From Platerodrilus igneus (Eukaryota; Arthropoda; Insecta; Coleoptera; Lycidae), in contig JARFIW010001480.1 of the NCBI GenBank assembly GCA_036346225.1, forward strand, positions 12,617,001-12,681,000: a stretch of DNA of 64,000 bases, in the 5' to 3' direction. This document shows, in pieces, positions 20,097 through 32,565 of this stretch. Position 1 is the first letter of the stretch. Each line of letters starts with the position of its first letter. Position numbers and translations under genes: made by a program. The notes under the pieces are model-generated. The model searched no databases and had not been told where the DNA came from. It saw only the letters and a list, made by a program, of their open reading frames with translations.

Positions 20097-23000
20097 TCAT
20101 AACTCACGGTGTTTAATTATGAACACCATCACTTGTTCAAAAGTATATGAATAATGGTATTACAACTAAATAGGAGTAGATAAAAATAATGAAAGGCATT
20201 TGTTCTATGATATAAGTTTAAAAATTACCTCTAGTGTAGAATTCCTAGGATAATAATTTTCCGTAAATGATTTGGTTCGTTTGCGTATAATTTACATAAC
20301 AAGCATCATATCTTAGAATGAGTTGTCCATACCTAGAACAAAGAAACAACAATCAATTTGAATTCTAAAATTAATCTTTTAATTTTTCTGCATGTTATTT
20401 CTATTAATAATATCATTAGCTTGAGAGTTGTACGATAACTACAACAATGTATTTATCAAAACGATGTTCCAAAACACTTCATAGCAAGTTTTTTCAAATT
20501 CTGGGCGTTTCATGAGTGAGTCTTAGATTAGTAAAAGAAAAGACAGTTGCAGTTTTAGAAACCGTATGAGTTGCAAGAAGAATTGGGTTACAAAATATTT
20601 TTAATCTTACGTAAAAATTTCTTATTGGTAAATAGTGAATACGCCTGGGGGTTAAGTATTTTTTTGCGTAAAAAATAGGGTAACGAATTTTCTAATTGTC
20701 ATTTGGCCTTTATTTTCACTAAATACAAGTCTAATAATTATTCTTCACAATCACAAATACATATTATTATTATGACTTCTTTATTGAGAACTTGTACATG
20801 CTTATACAATGAACAAATTACAAAATTCGCAAATGATGAATTTATAGCCAGTTAGTGACTTCTTCCAGTTAACCATTGACGAAGCCTCAAATTAATTAAT
20901 ATAGGGAGAATATATCTAAGTATTGGAATTTGTATATCAGTTATCGTTTGTAATTACACGCTTTGTGTATGTTCAAAGAAAGATGGCAAAGGATGGAGAG
21001 CGATGGGATTGAGGAATATAGGAAGTTTATAGCTATAGGTTGGGTTTTGTTGAGAAGATGCAGTTTAATTTTATTTTTGAAAATACTAATTGACTTTGAC
21101 TCACATGTTTTAATATTTACCGGAAGCAAATTCCATTGTCGAATGGCTACAGCAGTAAACGAACCATTGAAGAAATTTGTTCTAATAGTAAAACGAATAT
21201 TATCAATTGATCATTGATCTTGTTGAATATTGTCCTGTCAAAAGACGAAAATTAGATCGTTGACACTGAGAAGTATCTGTTTTTCTGATTTTATAAAGTA
21301 AAACAGCGCAAGGCATATTACGTCTGTCATACATGGTTAGCCAAGCTACTTCATTCCTGTATAGAATAATGTGCTCAAATTTAGGTGAATTATAAATAAA
21401 TCTAATACAGACATTCTGTAAACGCTGGAATTTGTTACGCAATTACCCGGCCATATCTGTAATAACTATATCAGCGACCCAATTTTTGGAATTAGACGCA
21501 AGCCGGTTTGGAATGAAATAATTTTTTTTAGTAATGCTAGCTTATGGAAGCTAAAAAAAATTTCAGTTTATTTTCTTTACATATAAATTTCATGATAAAG
21601 AATCATCGATATAGATACCTTGGTTTCTAACTACACTACCGAACGGTTATACAGTGTCAATAAATTTTATATTCATCAGGATGTTCTTTTGTATGAGAAC
21701 TTTGCTATGAGGCGAGCTAATTATAATACATTGCGTTTTTTAAAGTTTGATTGCCAGACCAGGCCTATTAATTCAGTCAGCTTTTTTTCTTAAATTTTCA
21801 TATATTAAAGCAATTGTTGAATCAAAATGTACGTTGCAATGCCTGCATATTTGAAACTCCAGCAAGTAAGTGATAACGACAGGTAAGACCTTTACTTATG
21901 GAAACAAATAGAGTGAAAAGCAGTGGTCCAAGTACACTACCTTGGGGAACACCCTCGGTGACTAATTCTCAATTAGAAGATCCGCTGTTGGATTGTATGC
22001 GTTGCTCACGTTCTGTTAGGTAGAATTCAAACCATTCAGTAACAACTACAGATAAATTATATACTTTTTAAATAAGCTAATAGGATGTCATGATCAACTA
22101 AATTGAAAGCATTAGTAAAGTCAAATAGAATCAATATTGCAACCTCCTTGTTGTCTAGTGCATAGCAAACGTCATCTTGATAAGCGCCGTTGATGTACTA
22201 TGATTTTTTTAAAAACCTGACGGCAATGGATTATATAAGTTGTTGGCTTTAAGAAAATCGATCAATTGCTTGTGAACTATTTTTTCGCAACATGTAACAG
22301 AAAGGACAATACTGATATTGGTCAGAAGTCAGACATCAAGTCTGAATTTGAAACTTTTGGAATTAGAGTGACATGTGATTTCTTCCATATTTTTGGTAAA
22401 CAGCTGGTGGACAAGGAAAATTTAACAAGGTGAGTTATAACGGGGAGAATAATGTCAACAACCATTAGAATACTTTCTCGATTTATACCATCATTATTGA
22501 GTTCATGCATAACTCGAAAAACCTTCTACAAAGGAAAAACAGAATTTGTAACAAGTTTTTCGGACTCAATCTTTTTAATATTAGCAGCCTTTATTTCGTG
22601 TTCCAGGATTGTTTTAGGTTGGAAAAAATGGGTATTTAATTCATTTAGATCTAATATATTTAAAGGTATGTCACGTTTTCGACTCGCTACTCCTTAAGTA
22701 TAAAGAATATCCAATAATTTGCTACTGGAATTTCTGATAGAGAATCGTTAATGAATTTCTTTTTGGTATTCTTACACAATTGACTGCATCGGTTGCGCAA
22801 CATTCTATGTTCTTCTCACCGTATCTCAGTTTTTGATGAGTATATTTACGTTTCGTTTTATCACGTTAATTGTTTAATTTCATTTGTGATCCAGGCTACC
22901 GATTTGTTTTTAACTTCTACGGATTTGAGAGCTATGTTTTTGTCAAAAGTTACATAGAGTGCATTTGCAAATCAGTTCACTTTTAAATCTATTGTATCTA

Positions 23001-23173
23001 GAAGTAGTATATTATCCCAACAAATTGAAACAACGTGGGATCTGTACTGGTTAATATTCATGTTTTTGATATCTCGAAATGTAATAATTATTGAGCGATT
23101 GGGAATTGTGATTTTACTTTATGGGCCAAGTAGAGAAGATCGTGCTTAGAGAAATTGTGAGTAGCAGTTTGAC

Positions 23174-24044
23174 TACCGCGTTAGTACAAAGTCCCGGAAC
23201 GCTCGAATAACTTTTTTATTTAAAGTGCATTTCCTTTGAAATTTGGTATGCTTATAGTTTTTTTAAATGAAATACTTATTATATTTTTACATTTACGGAT
23301 GCAGAATAAAAACTATCTTCAGAAATTTTAACATGTTTTTCATTTTCAAGAATGCATTACAAAAAATAGTAAAAACTACTGATAACGTAAAATAAGATGT
23401 CTGTGGGAACTATTTGAAATTTTATTGAAAGTACAAAAAATGATCAAATTGTGCTCCCTTTACGATTTGACATTATCTAATCGATCAGTGAAATATCTTA
23501 GTGAATTATGTATCATTTGTGACGTGGTACGATTAAATTCTTCAAATATTCGTTCTTTTAATTCTTTTGATTAATTGATCAATTTTTATACACTTGACAT
23601 TTTAAGTAACCTCACAAGGAACAATCGAGTTGCGATAAATATGTAGACCGGGCTGGTCATTCAATTGGTCCTCTGCGCCTAATCCAGCGTACAGGAAATA
23701 TTTCGTTTAAATACTCAATAAAATTATCTGTTCTGAAGGAATATTTGATTTTGTGTTATCGGTAGTTTTCATTATTGTTTGTAATGCGTTTTTAAAAATG
23801 AAAAAACATGTTATTATTTCTAACGGTAGTTTTTCATTCTGCATCTGAAAATGTAAAAATATGAGTGTCTGATTTTAAAAAAAACAGGTGACATGCATTT
23901 TTTTGTTAAGCAGAAAGTGACACAAAATTGAAAATGACAAATAAATTTACTAATATTAACCATATAGCCATACCAAATTTCTAAAGAAATATACTTTAAA
24001 TAAAAAATTATTCGATTGTTCCGGGACTTTATTCTAACCCGGTA
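23174..24044. mobile_element. Tc1/mariner-type element in the jockey relic
   Basis: Terminal inverted repeats of about 70 bases: left taccgcgttagtacaaagtc at 23174, right the complement of taccgggttagaataaagtc ending at 24044. TA dinucleotides at both ends fit the TA target duplication of this superfamily. Total about 870 bases; it holds only the end of a transposase. Confidence 0.8.
23440..23690 (-). pseudogene. Transposase C-terminal relic inside the TA-flanked element
   Basis: The minus strand shows RRGPIE, then ARSTYLSQLD and GYLK, the region around the last catalytic acidic residue of Tc1/mariner-like transposases, where Pro-Leu-Asp is usual. A C-terminal helix follows (IHNSLRYFTDRLDN). 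At least two stops interrupt it. The rest of the transposase is missing. Confidence 0.65.
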
Positions 24045-24190
24045 TATACCATAGCTCTACTAAGATCAAAACAAATGGTTAGGTCTAGGAGGGAGCTTGA
24101 GTGTTCGCTATATTGATGTGTAGGATCAGAGGACAGTAGAAATAGATTAAGAAAAGAAACAATATTCCTGAGTTTAATAGAGCGATTGTC

Positions 24191-24620
24191 ATTTTTTAAG
24201 TCTTGCCCACATTAACACTAGCTTAAACATTATTTGTGGGCACTAATATAATATTCTAAGTACGACGAATTAAACACTACTATAACATTAATATTACTGT
24301 TTATTTACTTATCTAACACACATATCACGCAAGTGAGTTATATCTATATTAATTTACGAGCACCGAACGTTTATTAGGACGGAATTCAAACTAACACTAA
24401 TCTATCGCAACGGAGTTTGTACTTATTTACAATAATCCTTTATTGAACAAAAATTAAGAGAAACTAGTCATCAAACCTTATGAGAACAATCCTATTGTGC
24501 TACGATACCTGTTAATCATCCATTTTTATCGTTAGGCACATAAGAGGCAACCTTAGCAAAAAAAAAAACCGAATACCTTTCTTTTCCGGAATTTTTCGTG
24601 TAATTTGTTATTACTGTTAT
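24191..24620. other. Possible 3' LTR/UTR of the minus-strand gypsy element
   Basis: Non-coding, between the macrodomain ORF and the jockey relic. A small inverted pair (ttgcccaca at about 24206, tgtgggca at about 24234) is present. LTR ends cannot be fixed from this copy. Confidence 0.25.
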
Positions 24621-25560
24621 GCTCCTATTCCCCTAAAATTGTTCTGTTCCAGAAGTGGGCCGAAAGCTAATGTCTCTGTGAGGCTAAAACCAACCGAAGT
24701 CAGTCTTGTATTTCCCGTATTGATGGAAGTAGGCATGGACATCATGGCAGGTGCCGTCCCATTTGAGTTAAAGTCACAGACCAAAACTTCGACTCCGGTC
24801 TTTGGGAATAATACCTATAGAATGTTTCGTACTATGCTTCAATCCAATCTATCGAGCCCACAACCTATCTCAAGTACAGAAAATTTCTTGTTTCCAAACT
24901 CCACTGTCTGGTCTTTGAGATCCACTAATGTGCTCAACGCGTCCTGGTAACTGCATTTAGCTGAGAACAATTGCTTTATCACTAGATAATAAATGCGACG
25001 TCGTCCATGTCGAAGGTGTATGGTTTTGCCCACCTCTGGCTGTCGTTGGCGAAGCAGATCCAGATTATCAAATTTACTTTTGAACACCGTAGCAATCACT
25101 TGGGTCATATTGTAATCCGCCGTTACGCAATGTGCAAAAAAGTATTTCCACAGCACATCAAGTAGATCCCTGTTAATTTTTTCGGTAAAATAAACCTCGT
25201 CTTGCCGGTACCGCTGAACACAGACACAATTTGGACCAGGTTCTGATTCGTCCTCCTTTTTCCATATTCGCATTACTATATCTAGTACTTCGGTACTTTT
25301 GTACTTGACACTGTCGTAAGGTGCCAGTCTGTTAATGCGCACCCCCATTGTTCTGCTCTTTGGGAACTTACTAATTATATATACTACACCGTTAGTTCGT
25401 TTTAGTACTTCCTAGGATTCCAAATTTCTTTATAACTTTGACGACTCCGTCTGGGATTGTACAATCGTACGGGGTCCCATCTTTGAAAACCAGACTTTTG
25501 CGCCTTGATCTCATACCTGGTCTTCCTCAGTTGCTCGAAATATAACACTATATAAAAACA
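24620..25560 (-). pseudogene. Gypsy integrase C-terminus fused to an OARD1-type macrodomain
   Basis: On the minus strand, 25560-25400 encodes a gypsy integrase C-terminal stretch (KSGFQRWDPVRLYNPRR). After one frameshift the frame continues through TNGVVYIISKF and GVRINRLAPYDS, the usual end of gypsy Pol. Without a stop, it then enters about 120 residues that match a macrodomain of the OARD1/TARG1 class: FAHCVTADYNM, then VIATVFKSKF, RRRIYYLVIK, SYQDALSTL and EIGCGLDRLDW. The last block keeps the Gly-Cys-Gly-x-Asp motif whose aspartate is catalytic in OARD1; the position of its catalytic lysine appears to be arginine. A frameshift near 24840 separates the last strand (TGVEVLVCDF). Known members remove ADP-ribose from proteins. 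A role against host ADP-ribosylation is inference. Confidence 0.82.
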
Positions 25561-26513
25561 GCAGACTAGTCCGCCATTACGAAGCCAACTGACAGTTAAT
25601 TTTCATTAGGTCCTTATGGGCATACAACTGGATATTACTCAAATTAATTTTTTGATAACTAAGAGGTAAATAATTTATAATATCCCCTATTCTTTTAGTG
25701 TTGCTATAGTCTATGTGCTGAAATATGTTTTGATCGTTTCCTAACCTCACTTATTTTTTGTTAACATTTTAAATTCAAATATATTAACCGTATCCAATTT
25801 TATTGTTTTAGGTTTACACAAATAAGTAAATGCTCATTAATTCGTGTGTAAATATTTATTTAATGTGCTTTTTTAATAAATGGCGTATTTGCATAAGTTT
25901 CACAGTTCTGCCGTCTTAAAAGTTTTTGCATATCTTTATATAGTGCTGTAGTTGAAACAATTTTCCCAATGCCTGTTTCAATCTTAATCATTTTGTTTGG
26001 CAAATTGGGATTATTACTTTTACAAAAATCAAGAATTTACAAAGATATTAGGTTTAACCAGAATTGTTTTTGTTTTCTTATTAGATAAGAGATGAACACG
26101 AAATCACATGAAAAGCTAGCTAACTAAGACAGCGTCAAAGCCTCTCAAATTATAATGCAAAAACTTACTCCGTAAAAATCATAGGCCCGGTTCGGTTTGC
26201 CACTCAGGGAGTGTGTTCATGTGTTCGTTGTATATTTAGCGGTATCTCTTTTGCCGACTAAACGTCGGTATTTTTTATATCGGTAGAGAAAAAAGGTAAC
26301 AAGGAAAGGTGAATCACTTCGCCGACTATCGCAACTTTACACTAAGACATGCAAACTCGAGGAAGGCCGCAAATAAAGTGCCGTTTATTTTGACGCTTGG
26401 TTTCCACGAACAATCGTTCAACTGTTAGACGCAGCTGCACTTTTGAGGAATGGGAAATGTAATACATGCGGTTTCTTTATATTAAAAGGCTTCGATTTTA
26501 TTATATGTATGTG
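25561..26513. other. No recognised features
   Basis: AT-rich sequence between integrase and gag remains. The central pol (protease to integrase core) expected here is missing, so the element has a large deletion or was replaced. Confidence 0.45.
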
Positions 26514-26978
26514 CTAAATGCTGTGTGCTTCCATACGCCAGTAATAAGCTCTTCTTAAATGTCTACTTGATGCCTTTTTAATATTTCTAGTTGAATTTAC
26601 ATTGTATTCTTTCGAAATTGCAGTCGGTATCTTTTCATTTATGGCGTTAATGCTATTTAGAGACTTTCTATTTAACTGGTTTGTGTCACACTCTGACATT
26701 TCCATACTGGCTACGATTTTAATTGCTTTATATACAGCTAAATCTCTAGTTTCTAGTAATCTGCTTTGTATACGTTTTGATGCTAAACCATACACAAATT
26801 GGTTCAGTAATGCTGTATTCAAAAAATCACCAAACTTACAGTTTAAGGAAAGTTTTTGTAATGAATGTAAAAATTCCTGTACCGTTTCTCGTTTCTGTTG
26901 CTTCCTGCATTGAAATCTAAAAGTTTCAGCAATCTCCAATGGTACGAAATCGTAAAATTGCTCTGTAACATTTACCAC
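26514..26978 (-). pseudogene. Ty3/gypsy Gag fragment
   Basis: 154 open codons resembling the capsid region of arthropod gypsy Gag: ETFRFQCRKQQ and TVQEFLHSLQKLSLNCKFG, then LLNQFVYGLASKRIQSRLLE and a MEMSECDTNQL helix. The C-terminal CCHC knuckles are absent; the frame ends early. Orientation and order fit the integrase-macrodomain remains at 24620-25560, so both may belong to one deleted element. Confidence 0.8.
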
Positions 26979-28000
26979 TAACTTATGGTCCAGTGGACCA
27001 CTAGACTGTAAGTTAATGTTTCTGGAAAATCCGGAATAACTAGAAACCTTTATTAATTATGTACAAAATACTTCTTCTCTGATACATAAAAAGTAACTGT
27101 CAAACTGGTATCCTAGATATCCCTAACTTATATCAGCTATGTTGATTACCAAATATATGTCATTGATAACAATCCTAATTAGATTAATGTGGATGAAGTT
27201 TACCAAGTTCGCTCTAATGAAAAGTGGCACTGAATGCCCTGAAACACGCTTTACAATTTTTCATTCCAGCATAAGTGAAACAATCATCAGCTTGCATTGT
27301 TCAAACGCTGCAAACAATTATGCCTATATAACTCGTAACTTTTCCCATTGTTCTTCAAGAATTTTGCCACACAGGCACCGTTTACCTTGGTACAACAAGT
27401 GAGCCTACTCGTTTAGAAATTAATTTCCTTCTAACCTTTCTGCAGCCACTGATCCGGTTTAGTTAGCGTGTGAGTCCGGGTGTTCAGAACTAGTGATCGT
27501 CGTTCTGTTCTAACCGTGCTCTTTGTGAGAGTGTACAAAACTATTTTATTAGTTTCTAATACGGTTCAAATCCGAAATATGTATTATTAATATACAGTTT
27601 GCTGGTTACGTAGTACTGCTAAATCTTGCAGTCATATCGTAGGAAATTACAGTTTTAGTAATTAAGATTCGGGAAAGCTTCAATGAGTATATTAATGTGC
27701 ACCAGCGGTTAATTCCACTACATTATGTTTGCTTTCAAGTCGGGTTTTGTATAGAAGTCGTAGAGTTCGAATATTATATATACAGAGCGCTTTAGCATAA
27801 TCTATTCATAACTATATTGATTCTACGGGCAGCTATCCTTTTTATTATTATTATTATTATTACGGAAACTCTCAATATCAAATAATTAATTACCTGAAGT
27901 GACAGAAAACCGACTTCAGAAAATATTCACTATGAACGTTCTATATTATATTGCAGTATAGATTGTACGACCCATTTGCTCATTAGCACTCTCTTGGTTG
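26979..28000. other. No recognised gene; possible 5' end of the gypsy element
   Basis: Non-coding. The frame of Gag can be followed a little upstream (about 27006). A (TTA)n tract lies at 27841-27861. Confidence 0.4.
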
Positions 28001-28029
28001 TCAAGATACGACAATGTGTCAGGACACGG

Positions 28030-28105
28030 GCAGTTATCGTCCAATTAGTTTGCTACCGGTATTGGGGAATGTTTTAGATAGAGTCTTGACCATAGAGAAC
28101 ATACA
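28030..28105 (+). pseudogene. Short reverse transcriptase relic
   Basis: One frame reads QDTGSYRPISLLPVLGNVLD, the conserved RT block of jockey/R1-type LINEs (YRPISLL). Only about 25 codons can be recognised. Confidence 0.6.
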
Positions 28106-28284
28106 ATAAGAATGTCATGTGAAAAGTAGAGACAATAATGGCGGCTAAAACCGGTGACGCCTCGGGGAACTACTGATGAAAACAAGAGCTAATGCGAGAA
28201 ATTCAAAATATTAACGCTATAAGAACTAAAAACTTATTTTCAAAACTCAACAATATGTATGAAACAGGTTGAATAAAAATTAAT

Positions 28285-29344
28285 TTAAGCATATCATCAT
28301 CGTCATTAGGTCTTCAGTCCTAGAACTGGTTGGACGCGTAACCTCATTGTTTCCTAGTCTGAACCAACCTATATATTTCGCTGATATTTGCTCAGTCTGC
28401 GTCTATCCCTATCTCTGTGTGAAAGTCTGATCTCGGTCTACCCTTACCTGTCTTTTCCTATCTCTGCTTGTAATATATCCCGTACTATTCCCCAGAAATG
28501 CCTTAGAACGTATCCTGTCTTTCTATTTCTTCTATTTTTCCGTTTTCCACAGATATCTTTATTCCTCCACTATTTCTACAACCAATTTGTTATCAACTTT
28601 GTCTGTTCATGCTACCCTCATCATACATCTGAAGCACAACATTCCAGAAGGCTTCTACCTCTTTCTGTCTGCTATTCCTACTGCTTCTATTTCATAGATG
28701 TACTGTGCTGTGCTCCACACATAAGTTTTGAACAGTTTTCTTCTTGTGTCTATGTTCATTGTCTTTGAACATAGCTTCTGTTCTTTCTTGTTTGCAGTTC
28801 GGTCACCTTCTATTGTTTTACAGTTTATACCCTATTTCTTTGATATTCAGTGGTGTGTGAAGAGGGGTAAGTAGCCTTTGGATGCCAAGTTCCCCCAACA
28901 CTTGAACCCTTTGTCGAATTAATAGTTATTCTAATTTATCCTTTCGCACAATCAACATTAGTTGAAAATATTTCACAACTAACACCTGTAGTTGTTTATA
29001 ATAATCATAAGATTTAAGAGCACTTACTTTTTCGTCATTCGGTTTTACGTCTGAAACTGGTTGAACTTGTACCTCAGCTTATTTATGTTCGGAGCTAGCC
29101 TACCCAGTTCCCTGCAATTCTCATAACAGCCTATATACAGATCGATTCCTTTCTATTGTTTTCTAATTATATGCTCTATTTTACCGAGATTCAGTGGTAT
29201 GTGAAGGGGGTTAAGCAGCTTGTGGCTGCCAAGGATACTCCAACACTTAGTAAATCAGTAAATCCTTTTGCACAATTAACATTAGTTGAAGGTATTGCAA
29301 AACCAATATTTGTAGTTGTTTATAGTATTCACCTTGTTTAAGTT
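28285..29344 (-). repeat. Truncated 3' ends of an RTE-like LINE
   Basis: Two diverged minus-strand copies (about 28285-28900 and 28900-29344) of the C-terminal/3' region of the LINE that is better preserved at 29345-30885. They carry the ggtcttcagtcctagaactg type end next to atcatcatcgtc repeats and are full of stops. Confidence 0.7.
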
Positions 29345-30885
29345 CAGTTATTATTTTTGTCATTAGTATTTCCATCTTGCGACTGGTTGGAAGCGTACCT
29401 CCTTGATTTCTATTCTGAGCTAGCCTACACATTTCCCTGAAATTCTCACAGCTTACATTTTTCACTATCTGTGCGCAGTAGTCTAACCTAGGTCTACCTT
29501 TACTTCTCTTCTTTCCTATCTCTGCTTCTAATATATACCGCACTATGCCGTCATGCCTTAGTATGTGGCGTATCATCCTATCTCTCCTATTTTTTACTGT
29601 TTTTCAAATACTTCTATCTTTCCTACCAATTCTAGTACATCTTTATTTTTCACTTTGTCTGTGCATTGATATCTTCATCATACGTCTGTAGCACCACATT
29701 TCAAAGGCTTCTACCTTTTTTTTATATGTTTTTCCTACTGTCCGGGCTTCACAGCCATACAGTGCTGTTCCGCACATATGTTTTAAGCAATCTTTTCCTT
29801 TTTTCTATGTTTGTGGTCTTTGAGCATAGTAGTTGTTTTTTCTTGTTAAATGTAGCTCGACCTTTTGCTAATCTTTGTTTTATATCTTTTGTGCTTTTTC
29901 CATTTTGCGTTATTTGACTTCCTAGGTAGCAGAAATCCTTAACCTCCTGTAAGTTCTCGTTACTTATTTGTATTCTTGTTTTAAATTTATTTTCTCCTCT
30001 TTTACATACTAGAACTTTAGTTTTATTTTTGTTAACTTTTATACCATATCTCAACGTTAGATCTGTTTCCATTTCATTAAGAGCAACTTCTAACTCTTGT
30101 TTGTTAGATGTTAATACTGCTATATCATCTGTAAATTTAAGCGAATCAATCTTTCGTCCCTGCATATTAATTCCAAATGTCTTCTTGCATTTTACAGTAT
30201 TCATTGCCTCTTCTATGTACAAGTTAAAAATCAATGGGGATAGGCCACATCTCTGTCTCACCCCTTTCCTAATATTTACTTCTCCACTTTCTTGCTGTAA
30301 ATCTATTACCGCTGTTTGCTGTTTGTATAAGTTATGTACTATCCGTCTGTCCTTAAAACTCATTCACCCTTTTTGAGTACTTCGAACATTTTTTTCCATT
30401 TTACATTATCGAATGCTTTTGCCAGATCTACAAACCCTATATATACGCTTTCCCCCTTCTCTGTTGTTTTCTCCATTATCACACTCAGAGCTAAAATAGT
30501 CTCGCGTGTTCCTTTGTTGCACCTAAACCCAAATTGATCTTCTCCCAGTATTTCTTCAGCAGGTTTTTCCATTCTTCTTTATGCAATTCCAGTTAATATT
30601 TTTGAAACGTGTGCTGTCAAACTTATTGTTCGAAAATTTTCACATCTATCCGCGCTTTTTTTTTGGTATAGTTACTATGACGTTACGTTTGAAATCTTTG
30701 GGTATCTCGCCTGTCTCATACATATAGCATACAAGTCGGAAGATACGTTCTGTTACTGCTTGTCCAGCGGCTTTTAGAGTTTCTGCTTGCACCTTATCTG
30801 TACCCGGCGCCTTACCATTTTTCAGACGCTTTAATGCTAATTCAAACTCATCTCTAAGTATAAGATATCCCAGGTCATTTTCCAT
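29345..30885 (-). pseudogene. RTE-like LINE reverse transcriptase
   Basis: Minus-strand RT in adjoining frames. 30646-30885: thumb-proximal start with LKNGKAPGTDKVQAE and IPKKKRG. 30360-30572: EDQFGFRCNKGTRE and motif A (FVDLAKAFDNV). 29749-30363: motif B (GVRQRCGLSPLIFNLYIEE) and motif C as FTDDIAVL, so the usual Ala before Asp-Asp is Thr. A C-terminal block at 29345-29576 (HILRHDGIVRYILEAEIG, then GRPRLDY) is typical of this arthropod family. It is interrupted upstream at 30886 by a plus-strand jockey element; the endonuclease half continues at 32566 and again at 37381. Confidence 0.88.
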
Positions 30886-32563
30886 TAGTATGGAAACACT
30901 CCATAGTTAGGCCATTACCAAAGAAAGCAAACCCTTTAGGTTTAGAATTAGCATTTTACCAGCGCTTTCAAAATCCGCTGAATACCTAGCACTTGATCAA
31001 ATGTTCTTATTTTTAAAACAGTACACATTACTAGACAAATACATATCGGGTTTCCGAGCGAATTTGTAGTACATGTACTGCGCTTCTGCGGGTAACTGAT
31101 GATGTCAGAATGGCCATGGATTGTCAAAAACTAACTATACTGATTTTATTAGATTTCAGTGCAGCCTTTAACAGTGTTGACTTTAATATTCTTTTAACTA
31201 AATTAAAATGTCTAAATAATTTTTCAGAGTCAGCAATCTCTTGGGTAGAATCATACTTATCACAACGCACGCAGCAAGTTAAAGATGAAAATGGTCACAT
31301 CTCACAATCTGTTGACCTTGTTGCAGGCGTATCTGAAGGCAGTGTACTCGGTCCCCTTTTGTTTAGCTTGTACATACAAGACTTTTGAAGTTTTGTCGTT
31401 ACCACTGCTACGCAGATGACGTGCCGATTTACTTCCATTTTTCTCCAACAGAAATAATTGAAGCGTTCCAGGCAGTTAATGATGATCTATCAAGGGTTGA
31501 CGATTGGTGTAAATATAATTTAGTAACCATAAATCCGGCCAAATGCCAGGCTTTGCTTCTGGGAACACAAAATTTAATTAGATTAGTTCAGTCCGTGGAT
31601 CTTCCCATGTTAATTCTTGGAAAATCGAACATAAACTTTTCACCTATAATTAAATATCTAGGTATCCTGTTGAATCCAAACCTTAGATGGAAAGATCAGG
31701 TATCAACCGTGTGTAGAAAAGTTCTATTTACTCTGCATACTCTTAAACGTCTAAAACGGTTTATACCGACTAAATTAAAGTTAAAGTTAGTACAATCATT
31801 AATTCTTCCACATTTCGATTATTGCGATCCATTATATACCAATCTTTCATCTAATTTAAGTTTACGTCTACAATGCTCGTAAAATAGTTGTGTACGGTTT
31901 ATCTTCGAACTAAAATATTGGGAAAGTCACCCCATTTTACACAAGAATGTTGTTGGCTTAAACTAAACAATAGGCGAAAACTTTACTTGGCAGTGCTTGT
32001 CTATAAACTTATTTCTAACCGAAACCCGTTCTACCTAAGCCAACATTTTTCTTCTCTTTCAAATCGGCGCTATAACACTAGGCGAGATGACTTACTATCT
32101 ATCCCCATACACCATACCCATACATTCCATTTGTGTTTTCTTGTTTCCGGTTCCCTCTTGTAGAATACTATTCCTCTTGATATTAGGCAGGCTCCGACCG
32201 TGCAACGTTTTCCTAAACTCTATGCAGGAACATCTTTTAAACTTTTAGGTGCAGAGGCAAGTGCATTTTCGTAAACTGATGCTCGATGAGTGTGTGCGTG
32301 GATTTGTATGTGGAGAGAGTTGTCTGTACATGTGGTGTTGTGTGCATGTGTGGGTGTAGAATGCGTTCGTGTGAGTGTGTGCGTGTGTGTAGTGATTTTT
32401 ATTATTTATTATTTTTACCTTATGCAAGAGTACAGCTGTATGCAAGTTAGGTGTAACCGACAGGGTTTAATAGCCCGAATCGCTCTTGATGCAGTTGATG
32501 TATCAATACTAGGATACTGCTGATAATGTACATTTAGTTTAATAATAAAGACGTTTCAATTTT
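30886..32563 (+). pseudogene. Jockey-like LINE, 5'-truncated, inserted in the RTE-like LINE
   Basis: Plus-strand RT remains: motif A (LLDFSAAFNSVD), motif B (GVSEGSVLGPLLFSLYI, with Glu for the usual Gln) and motif C (CYADDV). A C-terminal region follows at 31385-32163. The 3' end is aataataaagacgtttcaa at about 32545-32563, directly at the junction with the RTE-like LINE, where the host LINE resumes. The 5' part (endonuclease) is missing, as in normal truncated insertions. Confidence 0.85.
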
Positions 32564-32565
32564 CA

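Larger units (their letters stand above)
18866..20940. other. AT-rich stretch with small hairpins, no gene
   Basis: No coding signal. It holds the two inverted repeats listed separately (19803-19897 and 20074-20096). Confidence 0.5.
20941..24190 (-). pseudogene. Jockey-like non-LTR retrotransposon relic
   Basis: Minus-strand relic in many frames. From the 3' side of the window inward: endonuclease remains at 24060-24190 and 22980-23170, a linker at about 22600-22960 (VAWITNEIK), RT block 0 at 22322-22510 (LPKIWKKSHVTLIPK), motif A at about 22083-22131 (DFTNAFNLVDHDIL), motif B at about 21921-21963 (EGVPQGSVLGPL), and the C-terminal region at 21203-21442 (RLQNVCIRFIYN) and 20941-21129. Stops and frameshifts are frequent, so it is old. 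It is interrupted by a TA-flanked element at 23174-24044. A related plus-strand copy lies at 30886-32563. Confidence 0.85.

Noticed and set aside
24839..25348. 169-residue ORF as an independent orphan gene
   Set aside because: The frame continues upstream into integrase sequence and downstream blocks match a macrodomain, so it is part of the gypsy Pol.
28388..28768. Leu/Ser-rich plus-strand ORF, membrane-protein-like
   Set aside because: Antisense of the degraded LINE C-terminal region; the same shadow appears at 52774-53268.
32245..32523. ORFs rich in Cys/Val or His/Thr in GT-rich sequence
   Set aside because: Both strands are open only because of the GT/CA repeats in the jockey 3' region.
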